A DNA stretch of 64,000 nucleotides from Dipetalonema caudispina (GCA_013365325.1 JABVXV010000193.1:53501-117500), one strand, 5' to 3'; numbered from the stretch's first letter, positions 25,401-40,419 are shown. The notes: generated from the letters alone by a model not told the origin. A program made the numbers and translations.

Positions 25401-27004
25401 TTTCAAATTCTCGAACTTCGTATTCTTGGGGTTATTTGACACGAGTTTGAGTTCAACTTTAGTTATTTATTTTTCTTAAAGATCGATCCTAATTACTGAT
25501 TAGTAAGAGTTAACTTATATTTGTTAAATAGTGTAAGTCTTTATACGACAATCAAATAGAAATTTGATCGTTTCATCGATTGTCATAAAAATATTACGTG
25601 CGCATGCCTGCGGAAGTTAGCTGAGAGTGATTTAACATACATGGACAAAGCTATGTATATTTATGGCATACTATTATCGAGATCACTTGTTATTTTGTGT
25701 TGCTGATTTTTAGGCACAATTGGAAGAAGCAGAACAGGCAGCACTAAAAGGAGGCAAAAAAGTGATTACCAAACTAGAACAACGTATTCATGATCTCGAA
25801 GCCGAACTTGATGGTGAACAACATCGTTATCAGGAAGCCAATAAAAATGTTGCAAAATCAGAAAGGCGAGTACGCGAATTGCAATTTCAAGTAGACGAGG
25901 ATAAGAAAAACTACGAACGTTTGCAGGATCTCGTCGATAAACTTCAGAGCAAAATTAAAACACAGAAGAAACAATTAGAAGATGCTGTAAGTAATTTGTG
26001 ATAATTCCTTCAAAAAATTTTTTAAATATTTAATTTAAATTGGTAAATTGATAATGTATCGTAACAGAAACAGGAAGAATTTGAAGGATATATGAGCAAA
26101 TATAATGTTTGTAAAGTTTTCATTATTATACACATCAATTTAGATATACTCTTCAGTACTAAAACTATTTAAATATTTCTAATGCTTGTTACTCAATATT
26201 TACATGCAGTATTTGTGTTTGAACATATTGCAAATTAAATCCATTATCAACAGAGAATCAACTGACATTGTTGATGATATTGGTATAAGTAGATATATTG
26301 TAGAAATGAAAGAAAAAGAAAGGGTTTCAGCCGTGTATTATTATTCAACGATAATATTCAATGATAAGGAATGAGCAATTTGAGAAATGTGCAGAGGTTT
26401 GGTAATAAGGAATGTGAAATTTGGGCAGTATCCTCAGTTACAGAAAATATGACTCACTGATTATTTGATTACTAGAACATAACGAACCTATCCTTACCGA
26501 AGAATAGCAATTTATTAAGACTTCTCATACAATCTTATCATTTATTTTTTAGTTGATATATAATAACCATTTGATAATTCTGATGATAAGGATCAAATAT
26601 ACCACATATTGTTTGATACTAAGGATTAAATACTATACATTTTTTCTTTTATAATATATGTCATATGTACGATGCATGAAAGGATCATGTAAAGTAGTTA
26701 TTTCCATTAGTTAAAAGTACTTTCCCTTTTTTAATTAAGTCAATAAAGTGAAATTATATGAATTGCTTGATTGATTTATAATTTACAGGAAGAACTAGCA
26801 AATTTGAATTTGCAAAAGTATCGACAAATTCAGCATCAATTGGAAGATGCTGAAGAACGTGCTGATAATGCTGAAAATTCCGTCACAAAAATGCGTTCAA
26901 TGAGCCGAACAGCGATGTCGGTTGGACCAGGTGCTGGATTACAAGCAACTCGTTCCGCTACCGTACTTCGTTCACCATCTCGTAATCGAATTTCCGACTA
27001 TTAG
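13459..27004 (+). CDS. Muscle myosin heavy chain, class II (UNC-54-like), 16 exons, complete
   Basis: Exons: 13459-13521, 15053-15181, 15755-15895, 16165-16389, 16824-17076, 17577-18190, 18490-18994, 19483-19729, 20068-20698, 20906-22498, 22922-23213, 23348-23670, 24689-24925, 25143-25319, 25714-25986, 26789-27004. All phases agree and give 1,972 aa, the usual length of nematode muscle myosin heavy chains. The SH3-like N-terminus ([16 protein letters not shown]) leads into the motor. The P-loop GESGAGKT is at residues 174-181, switch [10 protein letters not shown] at 243-251 and switch II DIAGFE at 467-472. Actin-binding [14 protein letters not shown] and the SH1 region [14 protein letters not shown] follow. 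The IQ/lever region ends at the invariant head-rod proline near residue 854. The remaining ~1,100 residues are an unbroken heptad coiled coil. The short non-helical tailpiece ends [10 protein letters not shown]. The protein hydrolyses ATP to move actin in thick filaments of sarcomeres. From memory the sequence looks closest to C. elegans UNC-54 (MHC B), but MYO-1/2 orthology is not excluded, so no symbol is given. Confidence 0.96.
16326..16389 (+). other. Myosin P-loop exon segment with a weak splice donor
   Basis: The end of exon 4 encodes the ATP-binding loop ([19 protein letters not shown]) and stops at AAAAAG followed by the poor donor GTCTTT. The next exon resumes with [10 protein letters not shown], the family continuation, so the junction is fixed by homology. 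Myosin introns after 15181 (GTTCCT), 18994 (GTTTAT) and 23670 (GTTTGT) also have weak donors. Confidence 0.7.
24926..25142 (+). other. GC-AG intron in the myosin rod
   Basis: The preceding exon ends GAACTGCAG and the intron opens GCAAGTT, not GT. The next exon begins after TTTTCTAG with [16 protein letters not shown]-54-type myosins are continuous at this point (a Q-A-I-H-A-D junction), so the boundary is fixed. The CAG|GCAAGT context is the strong consensus that GC donors need. Confidence 0.85.
25320..25713 (+). other. Second consecutive GC-AG intron in the myosin rod
   Basis: The exon ends GAAATGCAG and the intron opens GCAAGTT, the same donor heptamer as the previous intron. It closes with TTTTTAG before [15 protein letters not shown]. 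Conservation of the rod (KEMQ then AQLEEAE) leaves no alternative GT nearby that keeps the frame. Confidence 0.85.
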
Positions 27005-27439
27005 ATGATGTTAATTTTTTTTTTCTTTAAAATGAAAAAAAGAATAATAGTTCTATCAAACTGATCCATTTACTTTGATTTGATGCATAGTTCTCTTGGA
27101 ATGATCACATTGCTCCTCCTTGATATTATCATTTGTGTATGTTTCGGTGATGCGACAAATAGAGTAAAAAAGAATAAAAAAAGAAGTGTTTGTTCTGTGA
27201 TATGATATGATATGACATGAAATATATCTCTCATTCAAAATACTCGCAAGACAAAAAAATTGAAAATAATTTCATAGTTGATAATGGTGATTTGTCATCC
27301 CGAAGCCAACATATTGGATTGGAAATCACAGATAATTGGAACGAACATATTTTTTTATTAACCCCAACCATAGCAATGCATAATAATAGTAATAATAATA
27401 GTAGGAATAATAATAGTAATAATAATAATAATCATAATC

Positions 27440-27474
<35 letters not shown>

Positions 27475-27589
27475 AGAAATAATACGGTACTAATAGTTTA
27501 CAATATTAACACACAAAACAATTACAAAAAAGTGGGAGGACAACAAATTGTAAAAGAAAAATTTTCAACTAATATTCTATTTATTAGAC
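27005..27589. other. Convergent 3' UTRs of myosin (+) and the RNF220-like gene (-)
   Basis: The stretch between the two opposing stop codons contains AATAAA at about 27173-27178 for the myosin transcript. It also contains the minus-strand AATAAA (TTTATT at 27580-27585) just after the RNF220-like stop. The AAT repeat at 27377-27471 lies between them. Confidence 0.6.
27377..27471. repeat. AAT trinucleotide repeat, interrupted
   Basis: About 30 trinucleotide units, mostly AAT with AGT, CAT and AGG interruptions. Read on the plus strand it gives an asparagine run that is not a real protein feature. Confidence 0.85.
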
Positions 27590-30500
27590 TTATTCGGTTC
27601 TTGAACGTTTCTGTTCAACAACCAAAGATAACGGTGAATGCGGTGATGAAGCTTTTCCGGATGTACCATCGCTTAAACCGCTTGGGCTACAACAATCTAC
27701 CGGCGAAGTTATCTGAAATATAAGCTAAGAAAAAGAATAAATAAGAAAGTAGCTTGTTAAAGTAATGATTCCAATCCTAATTTATGGTTGTTATTTACAT
27801 ATTTATCTTTGTGTTATTAAGAATTAAGCGATTACAATAATCGTACTACTCTCCGCGTTATTTAATTAATCAAATAATTAAAAGATAATAACAACTATGT
27901 CGAATTACTGTCATTATTTGTTATTGTTATTATTGTTATTATCATTATTATGATTATGATTATTATTATTATACTTACGGAAAGTGGTAGTACGCCAGTT
28001 TGTGCGCGTAATTTTAGGAAGCAATCATGACAACGAGGATGATCAAAGCTGTTACTGATAATCAAATATTCATGATGACGCTAAAAATATGATTTCGGAT
28101 TAGGTAAAACATTCGGTGGACAATTAACGAAACACTTAGTATTTCATCCAAATATGCGTTACATCTTTCGCTGATTTAATTATCGGCAATAAAGTTGAAG
28201 GAAAATGTTTAAATCCTGTTCTTAGCATTTAACTTAAGTGTCAGATGACGAATTTTTGATAAAAAAGAAAAGATTTTGATTATGTCAAAGTATTGCTAAT
28301 CCACGCAAATAATTTTGGAATTCAAATCTTTAATCATTCCAAGCAATTTAATTTAATTTTTAAAAAAATTTCATTTCACATAAGTAATTCCAAGTGCTAA
28401 AAGATAGTTTGAAGAAAAACCAACTATAAAGAGACAAGTGCAATACATTAGCGATCATTTTGTTCTGCTATCAGAAATGAATAAAAATTTGCATAAGACA
28501 TTTTGTTTTATGTATTGTTTCAATATTTAATTTCGTGATAAACTTATTATTACTAACTATTTTCTCTACAAATCATCAAATTTATTTAAAATATTTAAGA
28601 CATTCAGAATTCAAGAAAAAGTAAAACTATGCTTAATAAAGAAATACAAATATACATATATAGAATATGTGTATTCTTATAAAATTTGCCAGTATTTATT
28701 TAAAACAAATACAAAAATGGAAAATTCAAATTATATTAGATATCAACAAGTTTTAGTACCGATTCCATTGCTCATACATTATCATTGCTACTTTACAATT
28801 TTCCTTGCATAAGCAAAGCATATATATATTATAAGTCATTCACCAAATTTTTCTTTTCTTTCATTTTTTTCGTTGAAAAAAAAATTATTTCATGAAATGA
28901 TTCACGTATTATAAAGATGCATTAATTCCTAATTTGTTATGAAAAAAATGAGTAATATACTTAGATTTATCGAGTCATTTTTTCTGCCTTTTTTCCTATA
29001 TATTATTATGAATATATTGAAAATCATATTGGAATTAAATTTCGAATTTCAACTAAATATTTGAACAAAAAAAAAAGAAAATACCTCACAAAATCGACAG
29101 TAATTACTGTTTCCCGGTAGTTGCTCTTCACATTCTTCCTTTTTTACAATCCCATTTCCGTCAGTTACTGTTTGTGGTATTATCATTGAACATGCATTGC
29201 TATTTGTTGGACGATTTAACTGACTGTTGGAATCTTCACGGCATCCGCGATTTTTCACTTCAATTTATTTTTTGCAAAATAAAATTTAGAATTTGATGTC
29301 GTCAATTTTTCAATTTCTTTAACGTGTAAATTATTTATATAAAATTTCGACTGTATCTAATATGTGTTTATTTGGAGTGATATAATAATTCTTCTCAAAA
29401 AATACCTGAAAATATTCCTAAAAACGATTTCAAATTTTACCTCCAAGCCTTTTTTGCTGATTCGATCGAATACGTAATAATTCGTATTCACGTTTACGTC
29501 GACATTGTTCAGATATTGGTGATAGTAATAAATTATCAGATGATACTTTATAATCTTTCAAACTAAAATTTTACAAATTTAAAATTTCATGTATATAATG
29601 TACAACTTAAATTTTACAAACTTCAGAAGCAACTATGAAATTGGAAATGAAAGATAAATATTATCACCTAGCAATATTTTTGATAAGTTTCGATTTTTCC
29701 AATTCGATATGTTCAATCCAATCATTTTCAGAGCCCAATTTTTCATCACAAAGTAAGCAAATCGGATTACCATCTTCATCAGTCTGCAGCTCTAAAAAAA
29801 AGATAAGTATTACACTGATAATAATAATAATCTTTTTCCATTATCGTAGTTATTCGAATAACTACTATTGTTGTCGTGTTAATGTTTATCGCAATCCTGT
29901 GATACTGATAATAAATATTATCCATACGTAATTATCCAACTACCCATTATTTTAATATACCTCGTAGTAATCGAAATATTTTGTAAATCCTAAATGTTTG
30001 AACTAATGGAAGAACAATAAGTAATTTGGATGATGATAATTTATAGATAATTATGATATGGTATCCATCCGTTGATTATTACTTTCCCATCCTTTAGTAA
30101 TAATAATGATTATTAGAGCTTAAAATGACAAGTATTTCATAATTGACAATGTTAACAATGATTTTATTAAATCATAAATAACATTAACCGATAACTATCA
30201 TAATTATAGCTAAATGTAAAATATCCATCAAACGTATCAGTCCATTTTTTTCGTTTTCAATCAGAAAAGAGTAACATATCATCGTTTGACTGCCATAAGT
30301 GTCAATACTAAATTATAGTATCCAAAATCATTTCACTTTTTAGATAATAATTATCCCTCGGTAATCAATTAATTCCATTGAAAGATCTTCACAACAAATA
30401 TGCATTTACGCTCAATCAATCATAAAAATGACACCAAAAACAAATAGTCCTTTCCCTATATGTATGTATGTATGTGTATGTGTGTGTATGTGTGTATGTG

Positions 30501-33500
30501 TATTTGTTTGTACAGACAGTAATCCAATATTGGAAGATTTACAATGGCCTTAATGTTTTGAACATATGAGGCATACGACCTATATTGCATATGTTAATTT
30601 TTACGATTTCCAAATTGATGACAATCATTGATTACCATTTTTGGAGGTTATTTTATTGTGTAAAGGTTTACTTTCTAAGCAATTTTTTGGTTTTCACTTA
30701 CATGATAAAATCAAAGAAACAAACAAATAAAAGGTGATGTGAATTGTAATAAAAAGCCAAGTTTACCCAAATAGTTAATTCGAGAAGTAGAGAAATAAGT
30801 TATATCAAACAGTCTTAAAAATAGTTTAATAAATTTAAAAATTTAAAATTACAATTTTAAATTAAGTTATAATTTAAAAATAATAACTTTAAATTTTTAA
30901 ATTTATTATTTTTTCTCAAACAAATATCAAATTCGGTAAAAGTACATTAATAAATAATCCTAAATTTCTCGTCATGATGTCAGAGCAAACTTTAAAAGAT
31001 GAAATATGGAACAAAAAATGATTTTAGTTATGGATCATATCAAAACAAATTCACCAAATGATTGCTTACAAAATTTCTTGTATTATAATCAAAGGCTAAA
31101 ATATTAATTGATATATTAATATTAGCTAATATGTATGAATGGAAAACTTTTGCAAAATACTATCAAATTGATAGCAGATCGTACTGGAAATTCTCAAAAA
31201 TAAAAGGAAATGGATTTGGAAGTTATTGGAATTGATCGAATAAAATTCTAAATGAAAATGATACACCGAAGAAATGGAATCAGCAGAATGTTTTTTGCTC
31301 ATTTCACCATTTTTTTTAATTTACCAATTTTGAAATTTTTTTCGTTTCAAATTTCAATTATAAAGAAGTAAGAGGCGACTTGTATAATCATTTTCACATC
31401 ATCCTCGGCTTTATTCAAAATATTTCACTGTACCATTCAATAAGTAAGCAACAAGATGGAATTGTTGGATCGGAGGTGAAAAGAGAATGAAGAAAGTGAA
31501 GAGAGGGAAAATCAGTTATGAACAAATCTAAAAGACGATACCGATACTCACAAACTTTTAAAATTTGACAAAAATATTTGACCTAATTCTAGGCAAATTT
31601 AAGAGGCAACAAATTGTTGTTGAAAAAATGTAAATTATATCTCTCTCATTGCTTTATACCTATTTTCATTCCCATTTTCTTACCATTCTCATGTGTGGTA
31701 TTTACCTGTCCAATAAAGGCTCATCAATATGTGTATAATTTAAAATTTAATTCTATTATATTCATTCATCCATTTGAAACTATTATAAAAGTAAAGATTG
31801 CAAAACATTTATCATTCTTAAACTTTACGATAGAATTAAGAGTATAGTGAGTTGCCCATTATCATTTACAATAATCAGGTGATAATTTTAAATTGATTTA
31901 AAAGTTCTGTAATAAGTTTAAAATAGATTAAGTTGGTCGTGTTACAGATGTTGCAGAATTGCAATCAATACATGAAAAATCAATGACTTCAATCCGTTCA
32001 TTTCTGAAGATTTCATTTAAATTTAAAATATTTCACATTTAAACATACGTTTTATGGTAAACAGTAACTTTAATTATAGTTTTTATTGTCTATTAATTAA
32101 GGTATATCCAGACGAATTGAGAATTTCTCAAGACTTATACATATGTATATATATACTGATGACAACTTGCCGCAAAATGTCGAATTTAAAAAGTTGTGAG
32201 AATGATATGAGTCATAAAAGGTTTAAATGGATGATGGGTACTCATGGGAAATTTATGCACAATTAAGAGGATGATCACAAGGCCAATAGCATTTAGATTG
32301 AATAGGGTCGTGAGCTTTTATTACTTCAACTTACTAATGATCAAAATAAATGGAATAATTACATTTTTCTGTTGAAGATAATGAAATAGAATGATTTCAC
32401 TGAGATCATTCGAAGATACCTATCATTTATTTCGTCCGTTAAATTTTCAGTAAGATGATTTTGAAATTTTAAAATTATCATAAATCAATGCAGCTGCATA
32501 ATTTTTAAAGAACTTGCAAGACAGAATAATTCAATTATTTTTCCAGACTTCAAAATCGTATTATTTACATCTGCTGCTTTTAAATTCAGAAACTCCAGAA
32601 TTAGATATGATTTTCGAGTCACATTACATAAGTATCTTGCAATCATACAATCAAGAAATCAGAATCTAGAATTTTAAGATTTATGAATAATCATTTTTAG
32701 CTCTTCATTTGATGTCTGTATGATTCCTGGTATAATCATTCAGAATCCCGGAATCTCCCTGCCATTTACTTTTATTTTCTATTTGTATATGTATGAGAGG
32801 AACAAAAAAGAGACGATATTGATGGTCGTTATCTGCAGTAAAAACAATGATTTCATACTACACCACTATTGCTACTCCTTTAATTTCAAAGATATGAGAA
32901 AAGAGATATTTGATGAATTCGATTTGAGGAACAATGAGAGGCAATATTATTTCAACCAATGATATAATGCTTCCCGGGGAAGTACGAAGAATGGGAAGGA
33001 ACGAATATTTATAGGATATTCTCCCATTTATTCAAATATATCCTAAGGTTTAATAAAATAAAATTAAATTTCATTTTTTTATATATTTATGGAAAATTAA
33101 ATCAAACATATTACAGGAATCGAATAGGTAGATTGTAAAGAAGGCAGAAGAGAATATATTTTGTAAAATAAATGATTATGCAAGAAAGAGAAAATGAAAA
33201 TTGAAAATTAAAAGATTTAAATTGTATTGTAATGTGACAAATTTAGAATGATCGTATGTTTACTGATGCAAAAGAGGTACAATTACACATCCATTATGCG
33301 ATTTGTTTAGTGTTTAATCAGATTATAATCAAATGACAAAGCCGCACCGCTTAAAAATGGAACTAATCTTTCTCGAAAATTTATTGCAATTAGCAGTAGC
33401 TATATATTGTTTCCTATTTTCTCCCTTCTTTTTTTATGACTTCATTACTCTCGTGATGAGAGAAATTGCACCATGATTTATCTCACTTGACCTTTGACTC

Positions 33501-36500
33501 ATTGACAATATTATTATCATTTTCCATTTCTTTTTTCTACTTCTTGTATAAAAAAAGTTAATTATTGATGAAATTACAAGAAATAAAGCCTATTATTTAA
33601 GATGTATTCAATCTTATTTAATACTACGATGGAAAAAAATTCATCACTCCATTATTTTACACATAAATAAATGAAAGTATTCAACAATTTGTACTTAGTT
33701 AATTACATTAAGTTTTGATAATAAAGTTTTCATAAGGGAAATAAGTAATACATAGTAATCCATACCATAAAATATTCTATACCGCTATTGCTGATGCGCA
33801 AATTGCATGCATATATGTAAAATTGCAAATTTGAAATTATGTATGAACCCTTAGTATAATTTTAGTTTTTTAGCGGAAAAAGTAAGACTTCAATTTTTCC
33901 AAAGCAATTTTATCCTTCAAATTTTTATTTAATTTTCAAGTCTTTTTTTTTCTTCCTGTCTGAAAAAACCAAACTTTTGCTTCCAAAAATACTTTGAGAA
34001 GAATAAAATTGAGTATTTGGCACTTCCAATCAATAGTCCCAATTCAGTAATAAAATACTTCGTGACGAGCAATGGTGGCTGACTTTCTTATTTGGCACTT
34101 CCCCGAGAATATAAACAAACGATAAATAACCATACCAAAGCAATTGTAAAATTGAATTTTGTGTCTATAATATTTCATTTTCCTGGAAGACGAACAAATT
34201 TCATGCAAGCAGTAAGAGGGTAAAGAAGTTCTTTTTCTGAGAAATCCCAGCGGACCTGGTAACGGAATTGATGTTGCCGCTTTGTTTGACCCTGATGAAC
34301 TCGCAGTTTCCCGCATTTGTTCAATCCCTCCTGGGAAATGCGAAAGTGAGTCAGTAAATTCGGACTATTTCATCAATCAAATATTCTCATCCTATCTTTT
34401 CAACTCTCAATCGACCAAACAATTTTGGTGAAAAACTATTAACAAATTCATTTTTGTCCTTTAATGTTCCTTCACCGAACATATATGAAATTCAAAAAAA
34501 AAAAAAGAATTACTAAAATTTTGAATTCGCATCTTTGATAATTTGAATTCGTGACAACTTCAAAAAATTCATTAGAACAATGAAAGGTTTGTCCCTTTAA
34601 TTTTGCAGATTATCAAAATTCTTCAAATTCATTAAAAAAATTTCAAACTTCAAATTTACTGGAAAAAACGACCATTTATTTTAAAAAATAATGTCAGAAT
34701 AACTTCTGGTTTTCAAATTTAACGGTTCTTATAATGTAAGCAATGGCCCAGAAATAGTAATTTTTCAAATCAAATTCTTTTCATCCAATCAGGTAATTTT
34801 ACTAAAAACTTATGCTAACAATTCCATGATACCGATCATTTTCGACTGATTACTTAAGATAAATTAATGATAGATATAAGCGGTATGATATAAAATTTGC
34901 ACATGCAAATGAATTTTTTAAAAATTCTTCTTCATTTTTTCCTTACGGTATTCGTATTATGCATTTATATTTCGTTTTTTAACCAATTTTATGTGTTGCA
35001 AAATTATCGATATGTGTATGTATTCTTTGTTAGGTAATACTGCTGTTGATCGGATACGGATGTATGCTCCGTTACACTTCAATATGCAAACTGAAAAAAC
35101 GATTCGAGGAAAGAAGAAAGAGTGTGGAGTTGTCAACATTAATGAATTTCGTCAAATATTTCAAAAGAAAAGAGGACGCCAATAACTTTTCGTTCATGAA
35201 AATGCGGTTTACTCAAAAAAAGCGATTCTATTTCAGCAATAGCAATTTAATTTTCATTACAGGCCAGAAATATATTTGTTTAGTTCAAAATTGTATGAAA
35301 TTTAACATATATTAATGAGTTAGATCATTATTATTTATTATTGTTCCTTTTTGATAAATGATAATAATTTATGGAAATACTAAAAATAATTAATACATTT
35401 CTTGCTAACAAATGATAGATGATACCAACCGTAAATTTAACATGAAAGATTTTTCCATTCTATTTTAGATATAATTATTAATTGAGAGTACTCTTTAATT
35501 TTAATGAACTGTTTACAATTGCTAGTATAGTAAACTTTAAATAGCAGCACACATTATTTGACAAGAATGCGACAATAATTAAAAGAATCTTAATTAATGA
35601 ATACGGAATATGATTAAATGGGGTTGTAAAATGTGCGAAGTGTTGCGTTTGATGTGCTCCCACCACTGCTATTTACTGATTAATATCTCAATTTCTGATT
35701 ACCCATCATCATTGACCTTTTGACACTTTCTTTTCTAAATATTCCGCGATTTCATTTCAAAAATAAAACCAAACATGCCGGATATGAAATAATAAAACTG
35801 AATGCCAAAGCTGAACAAATTAAAGAAGAATTTACAGAATTTAAAAATTTATTCATGTGTCATTTACAAGTTAATTGAAATTTCTGTCAGGCAAAAATGC
35901 TGATTAATATGTTGAATTTTGACAATTAAATCGATGTCTATCAATTTAACAAATTTCATTGAAATATGTTTACCTATTTATTTATTTTTCGCTTTGTATT
36001 TTTTCAGATAAAACACATTTTTCGTAAATTTGATAAAAATTTACGAAATAAAGGAATTCCTAATTTAAAATTCGATAAAGTCACTAACAAAGAACTTAAA
36101 CATCGAAAAAAGGAAAGAGGATATGAAACTGGACAAATTGAAAAAACAAATAAAATTATCTTTTCAATTTTATCATATATTTTTTGCTCGGTTACCAAGC
36201 AAAAAAAGAAACAACAAAAGCGGAAAAAAAACAAACCATTTTAATTAATCACTTTAACACAGTTATTCAGTATTTAATTATTGATTTTGTTGCTATAACA
36301 GATTATTTTGAGATTGGGATACAAATATATTGCAAAATTTATAGGGACAGGTGTGCTTTACCTCTTCTAAATGATCCGACCTCATTTATTCGTTCGTTTT
36401 CCTGTCAAGAAAACGGGCATGTGTCATCAGTAATAAACTAATTTATTATCCTAAATTCGTTTTGTCTTCCTTCTCCTGTAATTCATCGATAAACCTTATA

Positions 36501-39500
36501 GAAGAGAGTAGTTGTTGGTGCAAGATATGACGTAATTCTGGTACCACCAATTATCACCTGCTTCTTCCATTCATTACAAAATCTATCGCTTCACATCATT
36601 CAACAAAAAAAGAAAAAGGAAAATTAGACATAGTTACCGATTTTAAAAGAAAAGCGATACTTTTTTCGTTTGATTCCCAAAAATTGCTCATATTTTTACT
36701 TAATAAAAGTTTTAATATAACCTATAAATTTATTGGAATGTACTTTGTATAAGTTAAATAGTTGGCGTAACATATTAATATCATGTTGAAGCCATAATTT
36801 ACATAGTAAAAACTGGACAATCCACCTAGTAAATTAATTAAATTAAAAAAAAAAAAAAATGAGTCTCATAATACCTAAAATAATCTCATTAAGAGTTAAT
36901 CATGTAAAATTATTCATGGTGCAAATACAAATTTTGTTTTAATTTATGAAATGATTGATTTAGATTTTTTCTCACTTTTAGTAAGTCAGTGTGCAAAATT
37001 TGTCCATTTTATAAGTCGACAATAATATCAAGCATTCCAGCTATGGCAGTCATCGAAATTTCAATTATTTCAAGTCTAATTTACATATATTAAATGGTCA
37101 TACAGAATATTATGGATTAATTACCCCTTATAATTGACACGTAACGCGTGGTATGTTGTTTACGACGAGATGACTTCCTAAGCAAGAAATCCTTCAATCC
37201 TACTTCGCATCTTACATTTGACCACTTGTAAGAGCAATAACAATACTTAATGACCCTCACTCATCCTTTAACCCCCCCAGAGAGTAAAGTAAGTTCTTGA
37301 ATAGTAGTAGTAGCAGAAGTTATTCAAAATATCTTTTTTCTCTTCTTCTCTCTCTCTCTCTCTCTCCCTCTCTCTTTCATTGTACGATATGATATACAAC
37401 CGTTGTATTACAGATGAATAACTGATGCTACTGGAGGGTTAAGTATCAATGGTGTGAGAAAAATTTGTTACAATAATAGGAATTACACCTTTTTCACTCC
37501 TTTGATCTTATTATTAAATAAATTACAAAATACCATTCATTTATATGTTAAAATCAGTTATACTTGATTTAAAACACTTCAAAATAATAGTTATATCAAT
37601 TACTAAAGTAGTAAACCGGATTATTCTTTAATTAATCTTTCTTTTGATTCAAATTATTCGATTTTTTCCGACTGAAATATTTAATTGAACAGTTGAATAA
37701 ACAAATCATCCCCAAAAATGATGCAGCTGCTTGAAAAGATATCATTAGAATTCTTATCATATCATTATCATCCGAAAATTATACAAATCAATTTTTCCTT
37801 CTACTTTTTCTTCTTTTTTTTTAGTCAAAGGTTGAACATATACGTTGAAAGCTTTGGCAAAGTCTTATAAAATAATAGTTTTGTGCAATTTTTTGAAAAT
37901 TTCTCTCCCTTTCCAATCAATTTTACAAATTCAATTTTGCCAAATTCTTCATTTGAAAAAAAGTTGGATTCAATGTATTGATTATTTCGTTTCAATAAAT
38001 TTTATGTCAATGTTTTTGAAATTAGCCATAGGGAAAGAACAAATGTACACGCAGAATAAACAAAATGCTTCAACCAATCTCACTTTAAACTTCTCTCTCC
38101 CCCGCTCCCTCCTAAAAAGCTTTATGGGAAAGGAATGAAATTGCTGATGAAACTCCCAGGACAAGTCCTTTCACCTTTTTATTTTTGCATTCAAATTTCG
38201 AATGTAAAGTCAGTTCACTTTATGAAAACAAGAAAAAAAAACCCGAAAATAAAAGGAAAATTAAAATTTGAAGCAGACTTTTTTTGTTCTACAGTAATCG
38301 AGTGTCAATTTTATTTTCATCCGAATTCTTTATTAATGAAAATTTCTCCTATATAAAATAAAGGATAATACAATCGATTCTCCCACCTCCACCTTGTTTA
38401 ATACTCAATTAAATCTATATATGTATTTATTCCTAATTTTTCCTAAAGATCGATTTGTTGGTTTGTAGTTTACAAATATCTTTTACTTATTACCTCTCAT
38501 AATTCCTCAGGTATAACTCCAATTCCATACTATTTCCACATCACACCCCTTCCTCCTTGTGTAATCCTACAACTGTTTCAAAAAAAAAGACAGAAAAAGA
38601 TTGCAGAAGCAATTACAATAATTTCAACATGCATCAGCTCTCTAATAGTATTCGTGCAAAAATTTTTATTGCTCAAAACTTTTTTCCCTTTTCTTCGGAC
38701 TTTTTTTGCATATTTCTTAAGTAATATCTTTGTAGTAGAAATTATTTCTTCTGATCAGATTGGATCGATCGGTTCCATATGGTCTGTATCTGTATACAAA
38801 TTAGGCATACTTTTCAATCATATGTCCTTGTTAATTCACATCTACCGGAAATATTTTTTCCATTTTATGAAAAATTTTGCATCCTATGGAATCATCATGC
38901 ATTTAATCAGCTGATTTCAGACCGATAAAGACGACTGAAAACGCAAAAATAATTAACTTGTGTATTTATAAAAGTATTAATAACTTATAAATACTTCTAA
39001 AAGTAATAATAATGGCAATACTTATTAAATAATAATAATGCAGATGCAAAGAAACTCTTCTAATAATGGTATTTTATAATTGCAGCATTGAATATTAACA
39101 ATTCTGAAAAAATATTCATTGGAATTAAATGGTTTTCTAATTTACCACCTCATGAATTACTGCTTGTTTTATTTGCTGAACATTTACTACACATATTTCA
39201 AGTTATTTCAAATTTTCAACGGAATAATTGTCTATTTAAGATATATCATTCAAAAAATTTCAAACTTTTTGTCGGCACAATTTTCCATTCATTCTTATTA
39301 GTACATCTTGATCACATGTTATATTGCCTTATTAAAATAGATAGGATCTCCGTGATATTATTTTCAATATAAGCAAATCCCGTCTAATACAGGTAATAAC
39401 CAAAGGATGGAATGCAATTGTTTGTATATAATACTTCTTATTTGCGATATGCTTATGCTAATGAGTATACAAAAAAAGGAAAAAAAAGGGTAAACCACTT

Positions 39501-40384
39501 TTAGTTCCATACTGATCCATCCCACTTTATGTGTTACCTATTATTTGTACATATTTATCGAATAGATATTTTTATGCTTCTATGTAAATTAGACGATATT
39601 ATAAGTGCTGAGATACCGCCGTCTGTCCTATTCGTTAGTTCATTTGAATTTTCCTTCTTTAAGCGCATGAAATAATTAATATTTACATATTAATAAGTAA
39701 GGAAGTCAAAACTATATGCTTATTTCGATCATTTCAGCTTATACGTCAAACGAAGATGACAAGAAGAATTTAGAGAGGGATATATTTGAAGGGATGAAGA
39801 TTGGAAATGTATCATCGGTAAAGTATGAAGTATTCAAATGAAGCAATAATTATTTCTTATGTAGTGCTGCTAATCATGAAGTTCAGTAAACGATGATTCA
39901 ATAGCAAATGAAATCAGTTCAGATTATCACATACTGATTTCATGGATAATGATATGATAGTTTCTGATGAGATGATAGCAAATGATAGTATCTGAAGTAG
40001 TCTGTGATATCCTCGACCAACTTGTTTTATTGATGATGGATGATGTTGAAGATGGCCGAGCATGATTCTATCCAAGCAAATGTGTCATCACTAACGGCAG
40101 ATGCGTCGGTGTTTTCAAGCCTTCAAAGGGAGCCAACAATCCTCTTTACTCCTTAACTAATTAAATTAAGGATGAAATGAACGAAGAATAGTAAGAGAAA
40201 GACACATACTAATGAGGTCTAATATCCTCATATCGCGTAACCTTCTTCAGGAAAATCGCTTCATCAAACCGCAAAAAATATGCAAAAAAATTAAGCCGCT
40301 CTCCGTAAAATGAAAAGCAGGTTGATCTTGATGTATGTGTTCCTGTAGTACCATGACGCAACGTTAACCATGCGGCCACGTTTT

Positions 40385-40419
<35 letters not shown>

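Noticed and set aside
27217..27723. A 168-codon plus-strand open frame with a long Asn/His-rich run
   Set aside because: It is created by the AAT repeat, and its 3' part is the exact antisense of the last exon of the minus-strand RNF220-like gene.
35966..36244. A Lys-rich 92-codon plus-strand frame with an overlapping Phe-rich minus-strand frame
   Set aside because: Both follow from A-rich DNA within the large intron of the RNF220-like gene; no family similarity.
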